This document shows positions 1-12,000 of a DNA stretch of 64,000 bases, piece by piece; the stretch's first letter is position 1; each line of letters begins with the position of its first letter. Where the stretch lies: NCBI GenBank assembly GCA_963969595.1, contig OZ018413.1, forward strand, positions 8,732,211-8,796,210. The letters run 5' to 3'. The position numbers and the translations under genes were made by a program. The DNA is from Neckera pumila (Eukaryota > Streptophyta > Bryopsida > Hypnales > Neckeraceae). The notes beneath the pieces were generated by a model. The model saw nothing but the letters and a program-made list of their open reading frames with translations. It did no database searches and was not told the origin of the DNA.

Positions 1-779
1 CCATTAGCACTGAATTATGTTTCGACTAATTTATCTTTTCTTCCTGTACAGATTTCAGAGAAAACATAAGACACTGGCCACATTATATATTAAACTTGGA
101 GGACCTCTAACAACTACTTCTAACTTTAGGCGTACAAATTTCCCACAAACTTTGAAATTCTATTCGAGGTTCCACTTATTTTTTCCTGATGGACAATCAA
201 TTCATTGAGCATGACACCAAACTCATTCCTATTTCATACAACATCTCAGGAATTCATTATTGTTTGAAGAAGATTTTAGAGAAATTTGAGGGGTAAAACT
301 TTTACAATCTCATTAATTCAATGAAGTGCCTTCATCCACGAATTGCGCCATAGCCAAAAACAAACTTCGAATCCTTAACATTTATAATTGTGAATCACTT
401 TTAAAACTTGGGATTATTCCAGGCTGCACCTTCCTTTGGGCTCTCATTGTAAAATGATCGGGTTATTTTAGCAAAATACAGAAATATATTCGAAGCAAAT
501 GGAAGTACCATTGCACTATTTTAAAAGTCTTAAGAAAGAAAGCAATCTGGAATGAAATCATACCTGGGTTCTCATGCGGCTGGGTCCTTGTTTCCATTTT
601 TTATTGCAGTCAAGGTCACGTTACGTGTGTAAAAAAAACAAAACAAAAAAACAAAAAACAAAAAAGCTGGATTCTCTTCAATTATATAGACCACAAATAT
701 AACCGGCTAAACAACAGCCCGACCTGGAAAACTGACTGTACGACAAATTGGCCAGAGCCGGGCATCGTTTGGCCATTAA

Positions 780-1155
780 AAAGGTTTTCTGAAATTTCCG
801 CAGGCGCCAGGCAGCAGCGTCATCTCTTGCAAATTTTTTTTTCACACCCTCCCCGACGTTCGTGCTCCTGTGTTTCCTCTTCTTCCGGGAACCGTGCTGC
901 CCAGCTCAGCCGACCTCACTGCCCGACATCAGACTGGAAACAGCTGGCGTCACCTGCCTGCCACGTGCCTGCCTTGCGCCGGTCTGGACGTTGCGTGCAA
1001 TTTCTCAGTTGGTGCAAAAACGTATTGGACAGCATGGGCGCCTTGTGCGACATTATGCTCTTGGCAAGGTGGCATCACTGCGTCTGCAAAAACAGGAGCA
1101 GCGATGATGGGCTTTTTTCCCCCTCTCCTCTTTGACTTCCGGATGTCTCGCTAGG
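780..1155. other. GC-rich island of unknown function
   Basis: This stretch is clearly richer in G and C than the AT-rich DNA around it and carries several overlapping plus-strand open frames (827-1135, 862-1107, 870-1154). Overlapping frames of similar length are what GC-rich sequence gives by chance, and none of the translations matches a domain I recognise. It could be an exon, a promoter-proximal CpG-rich segment or a mobile element relic. The sequence does not decide between these. Confidence 0.3.
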
Positions 1156-1202
1156 CATTCCCGTTGTTGGCTAACGCCTTAAAAAACAAGGTTTTCTTAT
1201 AG

Positions 1203-1951
1203 TGTTATGACCTTTATTACAACCTTTCAAGGATGAATGTATTGATAGATGAAAGAGTTTATGATGATTGTAGTGTGTCATGACCTTTGATGGATGAACG
1301 TATTGGTGAATGAATTAATTTATGATGAAATATGCACTATTAAACAAGAAGAGATTGCTTGGAGATAGATATCTCTAGATGGTGGATTTATGTATTGGAA
1401 TTACACAACTCTACTTAGATGACAAGGATTTATGTATTGGAAACCATGGAGATAGATATCTCCAAGCCACGGATTTATGCACTTGAGGTAGACAACTCCA
1501 AGATAAAGACAAGTGTGTTGGGACTAGAGTTAAATATATAACTCCAAGTAGAAGATCAAGATTTGGATAAGATATGATTTGGAGAAGTATAATTAAGATT
1601 TTTATTTTAGTGGATGGTTCTAGATAGAATCAAGGATAGAAAGCTAAAGGTAGAGAAGAAGTCCTAATCTATCTTAAGGACAAATAGTCTTTATTGATAG
1701 TTTCTGCTATATAAGATGGAGTTTGGGTGAAGAGACTCTCTTTGGAGATTGACCTCTCTATATAGTTTGGTAGTTTAAGCTTCTTATGAAACATTCTTGT
1801 ACTAAGTATATTTTGTGTTTGTAATTAGAGTTCATTGTGATTTGAAGTTACAAGCTGTGGGAGGTTTGTAACCAAAGATTCGATTGAAGGAGTTGGCTTG
1901 GGAGGGATTGAAGGACCTAAAATAAGGAAGATACTTCAAAGATATCAATGA
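1203..1951 (+). repeat. possible LTR-like segment with internal imperfect repeats
   Basis: The segment begins with TGTTATGACC and could end at a CA near 1951, the TG...CA pattern of long terminal repeats. It contains a TATA-like box (CTATATAAGATGG near 1708). Two imperfect copies of a unit starting TGTYATGACCTTT lie at about 1203-1330, and GGAGATAGATATCTC is repeated near 1360 and 1448. I see no primer-binding site, no gag or pol frame and no second LTR inside the window, so a solo LTR or a 5' LTR remnant is only a suggestion. Confidence 0.2.
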
Positions 1952-4900
1952 CATAGCGATAGACATTGCAGCTGATGCAAAAAAAGTCAAGTTGCATAAC
2001 TAGAGGCATTGATGTTGAGGATCAAGAAGATGTTGTGAGGGAGATTGATGGAGGGACACAAGAAGCTCCCATACAAGATGGAGATGCAAACGGCATTGTT
2101 GAAGTAGAGAATAAGATTCTCTCCAACATAGATGATGTGACATGGAATAAGAATATGTTATCCATTTTCTTGCTCAATCCATTTTATTTAGTTTGGTTAG
2201 TTTTTGTCATATCTTCAAGGTATGATTTAAATATCATGTGGATACAATCAATAGTTTAGATTATGGTAACACAAATTTAGATCCATAACATCAAGTGCAG
2301 ATGAAAAAGTAACTACTCAACACCAAGGAAGTGAAATTTAGGACAATCCTTTGGACTAACATGGACAAGCAGTAGTTGGAGGTTAGATTGTGTCCAAATG
2401 AATTACATTCTATGAAACACCATTTCTATTTTTCTCAAGTCATGTACCCTCTAAATGTGATAGTATTATCACTTGCTCTTATGCTTTCATTTAGCTTCAT
2501 CTTGAGAGTGTGAGTTGTATTTGTACAATGTCACATGATCATTTGATTGCATTCAGGAGCAATCAAAAAGACTATCCGTTGAAGCTAGTGAGAAAGCAAG
2601 GATTGCAACATTTGAAGTGGCTACCATTACTCATATAGTACAACATATTTAGCTATTGATTTAGCTCCCGTTGCACTTGAAAAATTGGAAAATGTCAATT
2701 GATACTTGGTTTGTTTCTCTTTAGAAATAATGAAGACTATGGTGTTATTTCATCTATTAGAAATTGATAACAAGCTCCATTTCTGTCAATCACAGACAAA
2801 TTGTATTGAGGATGGAAGGTGTGTTTTGCAAAAAGAATGAAGAGCATGTCAAGTTTATTATTACCAAAACATAGTTATTTTTTAGCTTAATCAATCAAAT
2901 ACCAAACACAATGCTTTAGAAATTTACAACCAAATATGACCAAAATACAACTAGATTTTGGATCTAGGAACCTTAACAATCACATACAAATAACTAATAA
3001 TATTTAGAAAGAAAAATATCTCTTCTTAATAAGAATTTAACAGGCAAAATACTCTGCAAGTGTAAAATTTGAAATCAAATATTTAATAAGCATATCCAAA
3101 AGGTAAACTAATGTCATGCAATCAAGAAGAATTTCAAACAAGTACTTATAGTTATAGTGAAGGGTACTCTAAGTAATATCAATTGCAAATTGCATTCTTT
3201 ATACTAGTTATTTTCTCTATTTTTGTGGATAAACTATTTTTTTTGTAGCATCCCAAAAAAATGTGATACCATCAACATTGCTTAATTTCTAAAGGTTCCC
3301 GCATCCAAAAAATGAATACGCTTTTGTCAAATACAATTTAAAATTTGAAAAGATCTAATTTTGGATATTTAATATAAACTAGAGTATAAAGCATAACAAG
3401 TTCTACTCCAGTTTTAAACTTTGATCAAATAGAAAAGTTCCATAAGTTCAATGATTTAATTTTCAATCCCTATGATCAAAGTTCACAAAAAAAATTTAGC
3501 ATAAGCTTTTATACAAATTTAGTATAAAATCCTATAGCTTGATATCTAAACTTTTCATTTCCTTATTTCCTACAGAAATTGCAATATTTTGAATGATTTT
3601 TGAGAATAAAAACTGTTTAATCTTTACAATTTAAAGTATGGAATGTTTACAAAAAATATCATTGAAAGAGAAATTTATGAACCTAGAGAAAAGTGATATG
3701 CAACGACTATTTTGTTAGCGTTGCGCAACTAGCAATGTTCTTCGAGAAGGCCTGTATGTATTCTGGTTACTCTTATTTTTGCCATTGGAGTGGGTGTGAG
3801 GTTTGTCATGTATTTTGGACAAATTCAATGCTTAAATAGTAACATTAAAAATTTATATATTTATGAAAGCAACTCTGATTCACCAAAATCTCACACGATG
3901 ATATAAAATGCAGAAGCAAGAGGATAGTAATATGAAGTTGGAGTCAGCAGAAACACACATCTCATCAAAAGAAAATCCCAAATAACATCATCAAAGCCAA
4001 TTTAATGAAATTGATGATAAATAACTCATATTAGGGTCCAGAAAGAACAGGGGGCTAGTTCAAGGCTAGCCATTTGCATTCTGAAAACATAAAAAAAAAA
4101 AAAAAAAATTAGTAAGAAAATCTATAAAATTCCTGTTTTGAATAAAAATAAAGGAAATAACCAAATTCAATAGTTACTTGACAAAACCATTTAATATGGG
4201 AATTGGAGGAAATTAGCTTGTAAAACTATATTATAGAAAAGAAGTTAAAATAAAAGAAAGTTTATCTACAATCAACATGTAAGATAACCACCCCCACAAT
4301 ACTACATAAATAAAACAATCCACTGCCCAAAATGACCTCCAACTCTACCTTAAACCCTAAAGGATCGGACTGCATTTTTTGAACTTATAACTTTCTTGGG
4401 CAGGTTCGTGTGACTAGACATTTGCATATTTGGGCCCAAAATTTTAATAGAAGGTGGGGTCTAGGAATATCTTTCATATGCACAATTTCATGACATTTAG
4501 AAATATGAGTAAAAAGTTATTGCATAATATGTTGTTTGTTTCTCAACTCGAGCAGCCCGGGTAGACCTGAAAAAAACACTTTTTAAGAGAATAAAAATTG
4601 GAAATTTGTTCTTCAGATTTATATGTACTCCAAAAGCTTTGAATCATTGCATTTCAATAGTTGAAATGAAAGTTATGAGGCTTTTTAGCTTGTGGGCAGT
4701 TATGGAATCCCTACACCAAAAAAAACTTTGAAGTCCTTTATTTTATTGAAATTTCAATATTTTTGAAAAGAATAATGCTATTGGATATAGATTGTTTATA
4801 ACAACAATCCCACCATTTGGATTGTAATTTTTTAATTTATAACTTATTTATAAACAATTTAGTATTATGAATCATTCTCTACTTCTTTCTACTTACTATT

Positions 4901-5026
4901 TTTTTCCTATATGTTGCACAACTCCAAATGATCTGAAATTTTTTATGTATGTAGCCAACTTGCCCTAAAGAATGAAACCAAAGAAGCACAACCATTTTGG
5001 ACATTTTTTCATAATGATCAGACCTT
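1952..5026. other. gene-poor AT-rich DNA
   Basis: No gene is supported here. The only longer frame (1966-2259, plus) has no recognisable domain. A homopolymer A run lies near 4091-4108. Nothing resembling an RNA gene or a transposon terminus was seen. Confidence 0.6.
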
Positions 5027-5049
5027 GTGAAGTGCAGCTGCCCGGATTT

Positions 5050-5290
5050 CCGCAGTGGTCAAGAAAGGATTTTTGTCACTTCAAACGCTAATATCTTGCA
5101 ATCTACATGGTGGAAATTTTTGAAACTTTTTCAACACATTCTCAAACTAGAATACTACAAGATCCTACGGTTACATGTGTCAAAAAACAATATTTTTCAA
5201 AAATTTGGTACTTGTATTAGAAATGGCAGTTTTGGAGCATTTCTGGTGAGACATAGTCAAGGAACTTTAGGGGTTAAACTTGCCCCTCTA
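5050..5290 (+). repeat. diverged dispersed repeat, related to 40640-40860
   Basis: The block runs from a motif like 'ATATCTTGCAATC' through 'TACAAGATCCTA' to 'CTTTAGGGGTTAAA'. The same order of short matching words occurs at about 40640-40860 ('ATATCTTTCAATC', 'TACAAGATCCTA', 'CTTTAGGGATTAAA'). Together these look like two old copies of one dispersed, non-coding repeat. No terminal repeats were identified, so the class is unknown. Confidence 0.45.
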
Positions 5291-5337
5291 ATGCTCACCA
5301 TTTGGGGTATCCTCCCAGTTCAGTTTCCATTCAAAAG

Positions 5338-5626
5338 TAGGAAACATTATCCAGGAGTGGTCGATTGTGGGTGTGGATACTAGTGAAAATGGTCCTTCAT
5401 TACTTAATGACGATTGATGAAAGTGTGCATCTCCGTGGCTCAAAATGGCCAAATAGTTCACAACACCCAAAATTACCAAATACCTTGACAATTTCAGTCT
5501 GTGTAACTTCATCACATGGAATCAATTAGAAGAGAAAGTCATTTGAAACATAATGAAAAAATTACATGAATAGGAAACATTATCCAGGAGTGGTCGATTG
5601 TGGGTGTGGATACTAGTGAAAATGGT
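5338..5626 (+). repeat. 56-bp direct duplication (5338-5393 and 5571-5626)
   Basis: A 56-base segment beginning TAGGAAACATTATCCAGGAG is present twice, identical by eye, 233 bases apart. The match ends at a C/A difference before 'CTTCATT'. The identity indicates a recent local duplication. No coding role is seen. Confidence 0.85.
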
Positions 5627-6000
5627 ACTTCATTTCAAGAGAACGGCTATTTGAACCTTGCAATTAGACTCGAGATCATCCACAAAACAAAAAACATATC
5701 AACCTTCGGAATCCTAGATCTGTACAATCACTTATTAGCAGGCAAAATGCAGTCTCAACCCACTTGTACAACCTGAATTAGTGAAGATGATCTAAGCTTC
5801 ATGCTCTGAAAACGAAACCTTTGATAAACTTGAGGACAGCTCTGTTGACAGAAATCTCACAATGAACATTGACTTCCTAGATCTAGAAGAGTGACCCACC
5901 ACTACAGACCTAGTAGGATAGTCATCAATGTTGACGTCCAGTGCAACAGCAGGTCACGCAGTCAATACCCTCGGTTTCTAATCGCGCTCACTGATGGCTG

Positions 6001-6696
6001 TCAGGTGCTCAAAACACGGAACTCGGGTTTGCCAGCACTAACTACTCCAACCTGAGAAAATAGAGTTCCAAAAACGGAATTAGTACTCCAAAGTGTGCAA
6101 TATACTAAGTCATACAAACGATTAGAAATATGATACAAAAGTACAGTGCTGAGCACAAAAAAAACTTTATACTCCTTGGTATTCCTGGCCACAGACAGCT
6201 TCACCACCCTTACCACTACCAGAGTGTTGGTCTTTTGGGCCCTCATACACAGCAAAGGAGGGAGTTGCTTCCTCTGTCTCCATGTTAAAGGATTCATCAC
6301 AGAGCAAGACGCAGGCTCATTATCGTGCCACTTCCATTTCGAAACAAAGCACACTAATCCCCCATCAGCTCCAGCCCAGGTTTCAACCTTTCCAAAATCT
6401 GCATCCGTTTCATAAACATGCCATTTACGTGCTTCCATATCATAGATGTTCCCCATCCCCGCAAAGGTTCCCCAAGATACGAGACCAAACATATTGAGAT
6501 GAACTGTCGCGTCAAACACCTGGTTGAACTCGGAGTCTTTGCAATCCACGTTCCTCTTCCATTCCTTAGAAAGAACGCGAAGCTGACCGATTCAAAATAC
6601 AGGAAGACGAGCAAACACAAGGTGCAAGAGCTCCTGGGGCAAAGTTCCCCAAACACTAGGCTCCAAGGCCATGACTGCAATCTTCAACCTGGACAT
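6001..6696 (-). pseudogene. F-box/kelch-like protein gene with in-frame stop
   Basis: F-box proteins are the substrate-recognition subunits of SCF ubiquitin ligases. Reading from an ATG at 6694-6696, the N-terminus gives an F-box core (WGTLPQELLHLVFARLPVF, then a TGA at 6592-6594, then IGQLRVLSKEWKRNV in the same frame). The remaining frame resembles the beta-propeller part of plant F-box/kelch proteins, with an 'IYDMEARKWHVYETD' blade and later 'MNPLTWRQRKQLPPL'. A GT-AG intron fits at 6052-6165; it is 114 bases, a multiple of three, and lacks stops, so retention would keep the frame. The reading ends at a TGA at 6001. The protein is short for the family and the stop falls inside the F-box, so I call it a pseudogene, although an alternative start could still give a propeller-only product. 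Confidence 0.6.
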
Positions 6697-8129
6697 GCCT
6701 GAACCTCAAAAGATCCTAGGATTAGTTGACTTAAAACATCAATTAAAAGGATTCGAGTTTACTTCATACATTGCAAACAAGCAAAGAAAGCAGAAATTGC
6801 ACATAGCCAATCGAAAACTGACCTCTGCTGTGGAACTGGAGTGATGAATTTGCAATGTAACGTAGAGGTACAGTAATATTGAATAATGCTCGAAATTTGA
6901 AGATGCTCGCGATGAAGGTAAACTTAGAGTATCACCTCTGCAAGACAGCAAATATATTAGTCGTCTTATTCAAATGATACAATAGGTTACCCTCCATAAG
7001 CGGGAGACAACGAGCATCTTCAGATACTTCTATGCAGGATTTTGTAGTCGCAGCCACGCTTCCATTACTTCCCTGGAAACGAGCTCTGTCATAAATCAAT
7101 GACCCTTCGCTAGTTCCCGTCCACGACACTGAAGGCGAGGTCGAAATTTCTCAAAAATATAGTAAAGTCGCAGAAATCGATTGAACTATTAGCCCGAGCG
7201 TGACAGTGGTTGATCGCTTCCCATCAAAATGCAGGACAGATTTAATTCAATGCCTCAATCACAAATAAGTTCCTTGCCAAAAGGCTAAAATCAGATCAAA
7301 ACGCAAGCTCTGCGCCCGCTAAATTCCACAAACCGATCCTGGTAGAAGCTGAAACCCTAAAGCAGATCCCGTGGTCTTCCAGACTCTCCCCGGAACTAAG
7401 ATGTTCAAAACATTGAATACTCTTCTCTTCACTGCACCAGAACTCCAAGAAATACGCAAATCCAAAGGAAATCGAAGCGAAACTTTCTGAGGGGTGGAAA
7501 AACAAGACAAGAAGCTCATAACGGAGCCCAAATTGGAGCCCAAAGATCCTACAGCAGTGCTAATTCAGTGACTTATCACCCTGAATTTACTGGACTTAAG
7601 AGCCGTCATCAATTACTATAAAACTCTATGCCGGAGCAAAATGAATTAAATCATTTGCCAAAAGATGATCGGTTGCTTACCTGAGCTTGAAACCTGAAAT
7701 CGAAATTGCGAATCCTGAATGATGTATCTGCAACTGTGCCCGGCCACAAGCAAATGTGAAATGCTCAGCTAGCTTCTGAAGTAGGACTGGAAGTGGGTGC
7801 CATTTGCAATCTTCGGGTGTTGCGACGTTGTGACCGCCAAGCTCGTTGAAGGGATTGCAATGCAGGCTCTTTGCTTAGAATTGAAAGCTATTGGCGCAGT
7901 GACATGATGCGTCCCAATTTTGCAAGACGTCATTTCAGCTGAAAGCACTCCAAAACACGTAAAACCACCAGTACACTACAGTACTGTACTTACAATAATT
8001 ACTACTTTTGCAAGATGTCAAATCTGATGCAAGCACTTTAACCCCTAAATGCCCAAGGCACCAAATTTGGGTGTGAACAATACTTTGAAGTTAAATAAAA
8101 CCAAGTTGCTAGTTTCAGTAGTTTGTATT
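6697..8129. other. upstream flank of the F-box-like gene
   Basis: The DNA is somewhat less AT-rich than the gene-poor regions and may include 5' untranslated sequence or promoter of the minus-strand F-box-like gene. Several short minus-strand frames (6932-7129, 7296-7543) have no recognisable domain. No gene is called. Confidence 0.3.
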
Positions 8130-8535
8130 TTGGAGAAGGTCTTTTAAAAGTCAGTTTTAGCATCAAAAGTCCAATTTTGAAAATGATTGATTATGATTTT
8201 TCTATTCAAGATTTTGTGCAAGGGTGTCCATTGCAATCTTGACTTTCATAGTGTTGAAGGCTTTTGGAAATGAGCCTCAGATACTCTAGATCTTGGAGAA
8301 AAAATCACAATAAAAAATCATTCCAGAAAATTGTAGAGTAGATTTTGAGAAGCCGTGAATTGATTTGGGTTAGGCATGTGAAGCCCTTTTAACCTCATAT
8401 TTTCTTTATGACCAACTTTCTCAATTTCACATGTAAAAAAGAAGATTGAAAGACTTCAAATCACTTTCGCACTTTTAACACCCTCCTCCTCATCAAACAT
8501 TATAATCTATCAATCCATAAGTGATATTGTTGTAT
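8130..8535 (+). repeat. dispersed repeat family member 1
   Basis: This block shares ordered words with 23025-23340 and with 44150-45760. Examples are 'CTATTCAAGATTTTGTGCAA' here against 'CTATTTAAGATTTCGTGCAA' near 23070, and 'ACATTATAATCTATCAAT' here against 'GCATTATAATCTTTCAAT' near 23306. A motif like 'GGAAAAAATCACATTGAAAA' near 44262 matches 'GAGAAAAAATCACAATAAAA' near 8296. The copies are strongly diverged and non-coding, so the family is old and its class unknown. Confidence 0.45.
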
Positions 8536-9039
8536 TTTCTTTTCTTTGCAATTTCTAACATGTAAAGTTCAAATATGTATGGTTACACTACTAAAAAATT
8601 GGTGACCAAATCAACAAAAAAATAACAAAAAATTGCCCTAATTCTAAATTCTTTTTAGTAGCTTGAGTCAAGTTGATCTGGAGAGTACTTAACTAAAAAC
8701 TGCTGAATTTTTGTGGGCGTAGACAATATCTAACAAGAAAATGTTGAGTGCTTAACAAAAAAATGTTGCAATAAAATGAACAATAATACCAATAATACCT
8801 GAGGGTAAGCGAGGTAGAATATATCACACGAAACAAGATACACAACAAACCAGCAGATAATGTTTCATACGATCTCACTGGAACAATAAACATAATCTCA
8901 GAAAGCATAACTGTCGCCACCAATCAAACAGTGCATGATTGCACAAACCATACCTATCAACTTTTATCCAAGAAAATATCATAGGTAGAATCCGCTCATC
9001 AGAGACAAATAAAGGAAAATTGGAGAAACAAACAGTCTA

Positions 9040-12000
9040 CGAACTTGGAGAATTGCTAGTCCTAGCTCACTGATTACATCTGTTTCAGTAATCTCACAGC
9101 TAGATTCCACTTCATCAGATTCTGTATCAGCAGGTGGCGAGGCTGTTAGATCTAAAGTTACTGCGGGAGTTGCAAGAACTGCAGTCCGTATCCCTGGAGG
9201 TAATCCATTTTGAAGGAGCTCCAACAAATCCTCTCCTTCAAGCAAACGTGCCCGAGTTTGAGCATCACCCAAAGCTTCCTGTATCCAATGCCAAAGCTCT
9301 GTTGTGCTCTGCAAATCTTTGGATGTCCCATCTCCAGCAGAGGTAACTCACAGTACTTGGTCCACCAGGAGACTCACCCTCCATTTCCGCCTGTGGCAAT
9401 ACCGCAATTGTACGGCGCTCCCATGACGGCGTGATCCTTTCCGTAATTGCAAGGAGCTTTGATTTCTGCAAGACAAGAAATAAATCAAAATAGATCAAAG
9501 ACAACCTAGGATAACATGCATGTTACTGCCACATTTGAAATGAAAAGGTTAAGGTGATGCTTGAATATATTCATAAATTCGACGACAATGCTTACAAGAA
9601 CATTGGACAAGAAATCATTCAGCTCTTTGCATGCTTAAAGCAAGAATCTTTTAGTTTCTGAGAAACAGCACATAGTATGATTTGACATCTAAAAAGAGTA
9701 AAATCTACTGCAATTATCTTATCATGCCACCACATGACCACAAAATATCGGCAAACAAACTAGGCATGCAAAGGAAAGGTGAATTATATTGACCAGAACA
9801 AATATCAAGAAACACAATGGACTTGCACTTGCCGAATCTCGAAAAAGTGCGCAGTGCACTTGAGAGTCTTTGGACATTTTGTCGTTCCCCCCTTCTGAAT
9901 CCCTTGCACGTTTTGCATCTGCTTCCTCTCCTTGCCCATGCCCATTGCCCTCTTCCGCGGGATGGTAATTCACGGCAAACCTCTCCTGTGCGGTTTTCAT
10001 TTTGGCCTACAACTCACAACAAACAAACTAAGACTCTTCCCACAAACTTCGTCTCTCCAATTGCGATAGTAGCAGACGTAACAAGAAGAAGGCCGTACTA
10101 TTTGTCAATCCAACTTCCAAGAAGTGAGCATCTTGTAGAATTGCATACAGAGGAAAAAAAAGGATCTTGGACAGTATCCTTATCTTTGACGAGATCCAAG
10201 ATGTGAAACCAAAATCAGTTTACAGCAAAGCATCAAATAACAGAGCCTACACATCGACATCAGGGACTTGTGGCAACTTACCATTGCAGCAGCCTAATGT
10301 TCTTGAGCCATAGATCTCGAGCTGTCGAGTTCGGAAACTAAGGAATCATCCTGACGGTACTTATCCCCTGAACCACCTCCTCCCAATGTAGTACCAGCAC
10401 TAGAGATACGCTGAAAAATCTCAGGCTAGTAACCCAAGCTTAACCATGCAATTCTGGTTTAATTCAGCAAACCGTCTTAGAAGGCTCTTTAGCAAACCTC
10501 CAACACTGTAGTTGCCAATATCAGAAGTTGCCACATTATCTCCTGTACTATTCTTCCGCCGAAGAAGAACCAATATAGAAAGCATACTTTGAGGCTCCTC
10601 CATCATAGTCCCGTCTGCCCTTCCAACTTTAACCCTCTCCACGGCACCCAGCAGGAGTGGAAAGGAATTCTCAAGGTCTCTGCATTTGGGGGTACTAGAA
10701 CCATCGGCTAATGGAGCTCCAGATATTGTATACGTCGTTGCCAGTTTATTCTGATATGCAGCACAAACATCCAGTGCCAAAGCTAGTTAGTAGATGTAGT
10801 GCACTGAAGAACAATCTTTTTGGTGAACGTGATTCAGATAGATTGTCAGCAAATGCGGCATGGAATAAAATAGAGCGAAGCATATCATGAACTCGAGAGG
10901 TGATAATGATTCGACCCAAATTCTGCAACTGCTCAAATGGCTGCTGCCAACGAGGCAGTTGAGCAAACACGGCAGGAGCTTTACATGCTCGTAAATAACG
11001 ATCCTCTGCCAATTGGAGCTCCCGAGGACTCTATCGCGGATGATAAAGGTCTAACTCACACCAACAATCATCTCTGAAGACATATTTACCCTGTTGCAGG
11101 AAAATTGTGAGTCACAGTAAGCAAAAAATCTAAATTAAAGCAACCACAAAACTCTGATTTCTTCAGAAATTAGGGAGTCCTTATATGACTAAAGAAGCAG
11201 GAAAAATAAATCAAACAAAAAACTGGGAATAAAGTAGAAAAAGTGCTCTGCTGAAGTATGAACTGGGAATAAAGTAGAAAATGTTTCAGCACCAATTTGT
11301 AACAGGGTCTGATACAAAATCAACCTGTTGCATGCCAAATGGGTTGCGATACGCTGCCACCGCGTTTAAGCAAACTTGCACATGCTTGCTCTCTTTTAAC
11401 CGCGGAAGTAGAGCCTTCAGCAGAGTACTATGAGTAGCGTCCCCTACAGCTAGCCTCTGGACCAACTCCCGTTGTAAAGCTTCAACTTTTGTCAGTCCGC
11501 AAAAACCCCTCTCTGAAAGCAATTTGATCATCAAAACTAGTAGCTCCTGTGCTAGAGTTACTTCGTACCTAATTTTAAGAAGACGGAGAATTTGGTAAAT
11601 AATCACTCATCACTTATCACTTACTTTCCTAAAGACCTTCTATCAGGTGAGAGTACAAACATAACATTGTTGAACTTAAAAGAAAGCTAATACCAATAGT
11701 TAGTTCACAAAATGGAGGGGATCTTTGCTTGACCGTTTCAGCTCGAGCAGACTATACAATTCATTATACAATATATTTGAGATTCCAATCCATAATTTCA
11801 ACCGTAACCAAATAAAGTATGATCTAGCTTCCAATCACAGCACCTTCTACAATAGCAAAAGAAAACTCTCTAATATATTTTTTATGTTCATAGTGACTTG
11901 AGTCTTGTCGTTCATGAGACCATCCAACTACACTCATAGCGAGTCGATCTTCCAAAATATAAAAGATTTCCTACTTTCTTGTATAATTGAGAATTTGAAT

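Noticed and set aside
8586..8605. CACTACTAAAAAATTGG as a possible CACTA left end for the orphan right end at 22515
   Set aside because: It departs from CACTACAAGAAAA after six bases, lacks the TGACTG subterminal motifs and would imply a 14-kb element containing unrelated genes.
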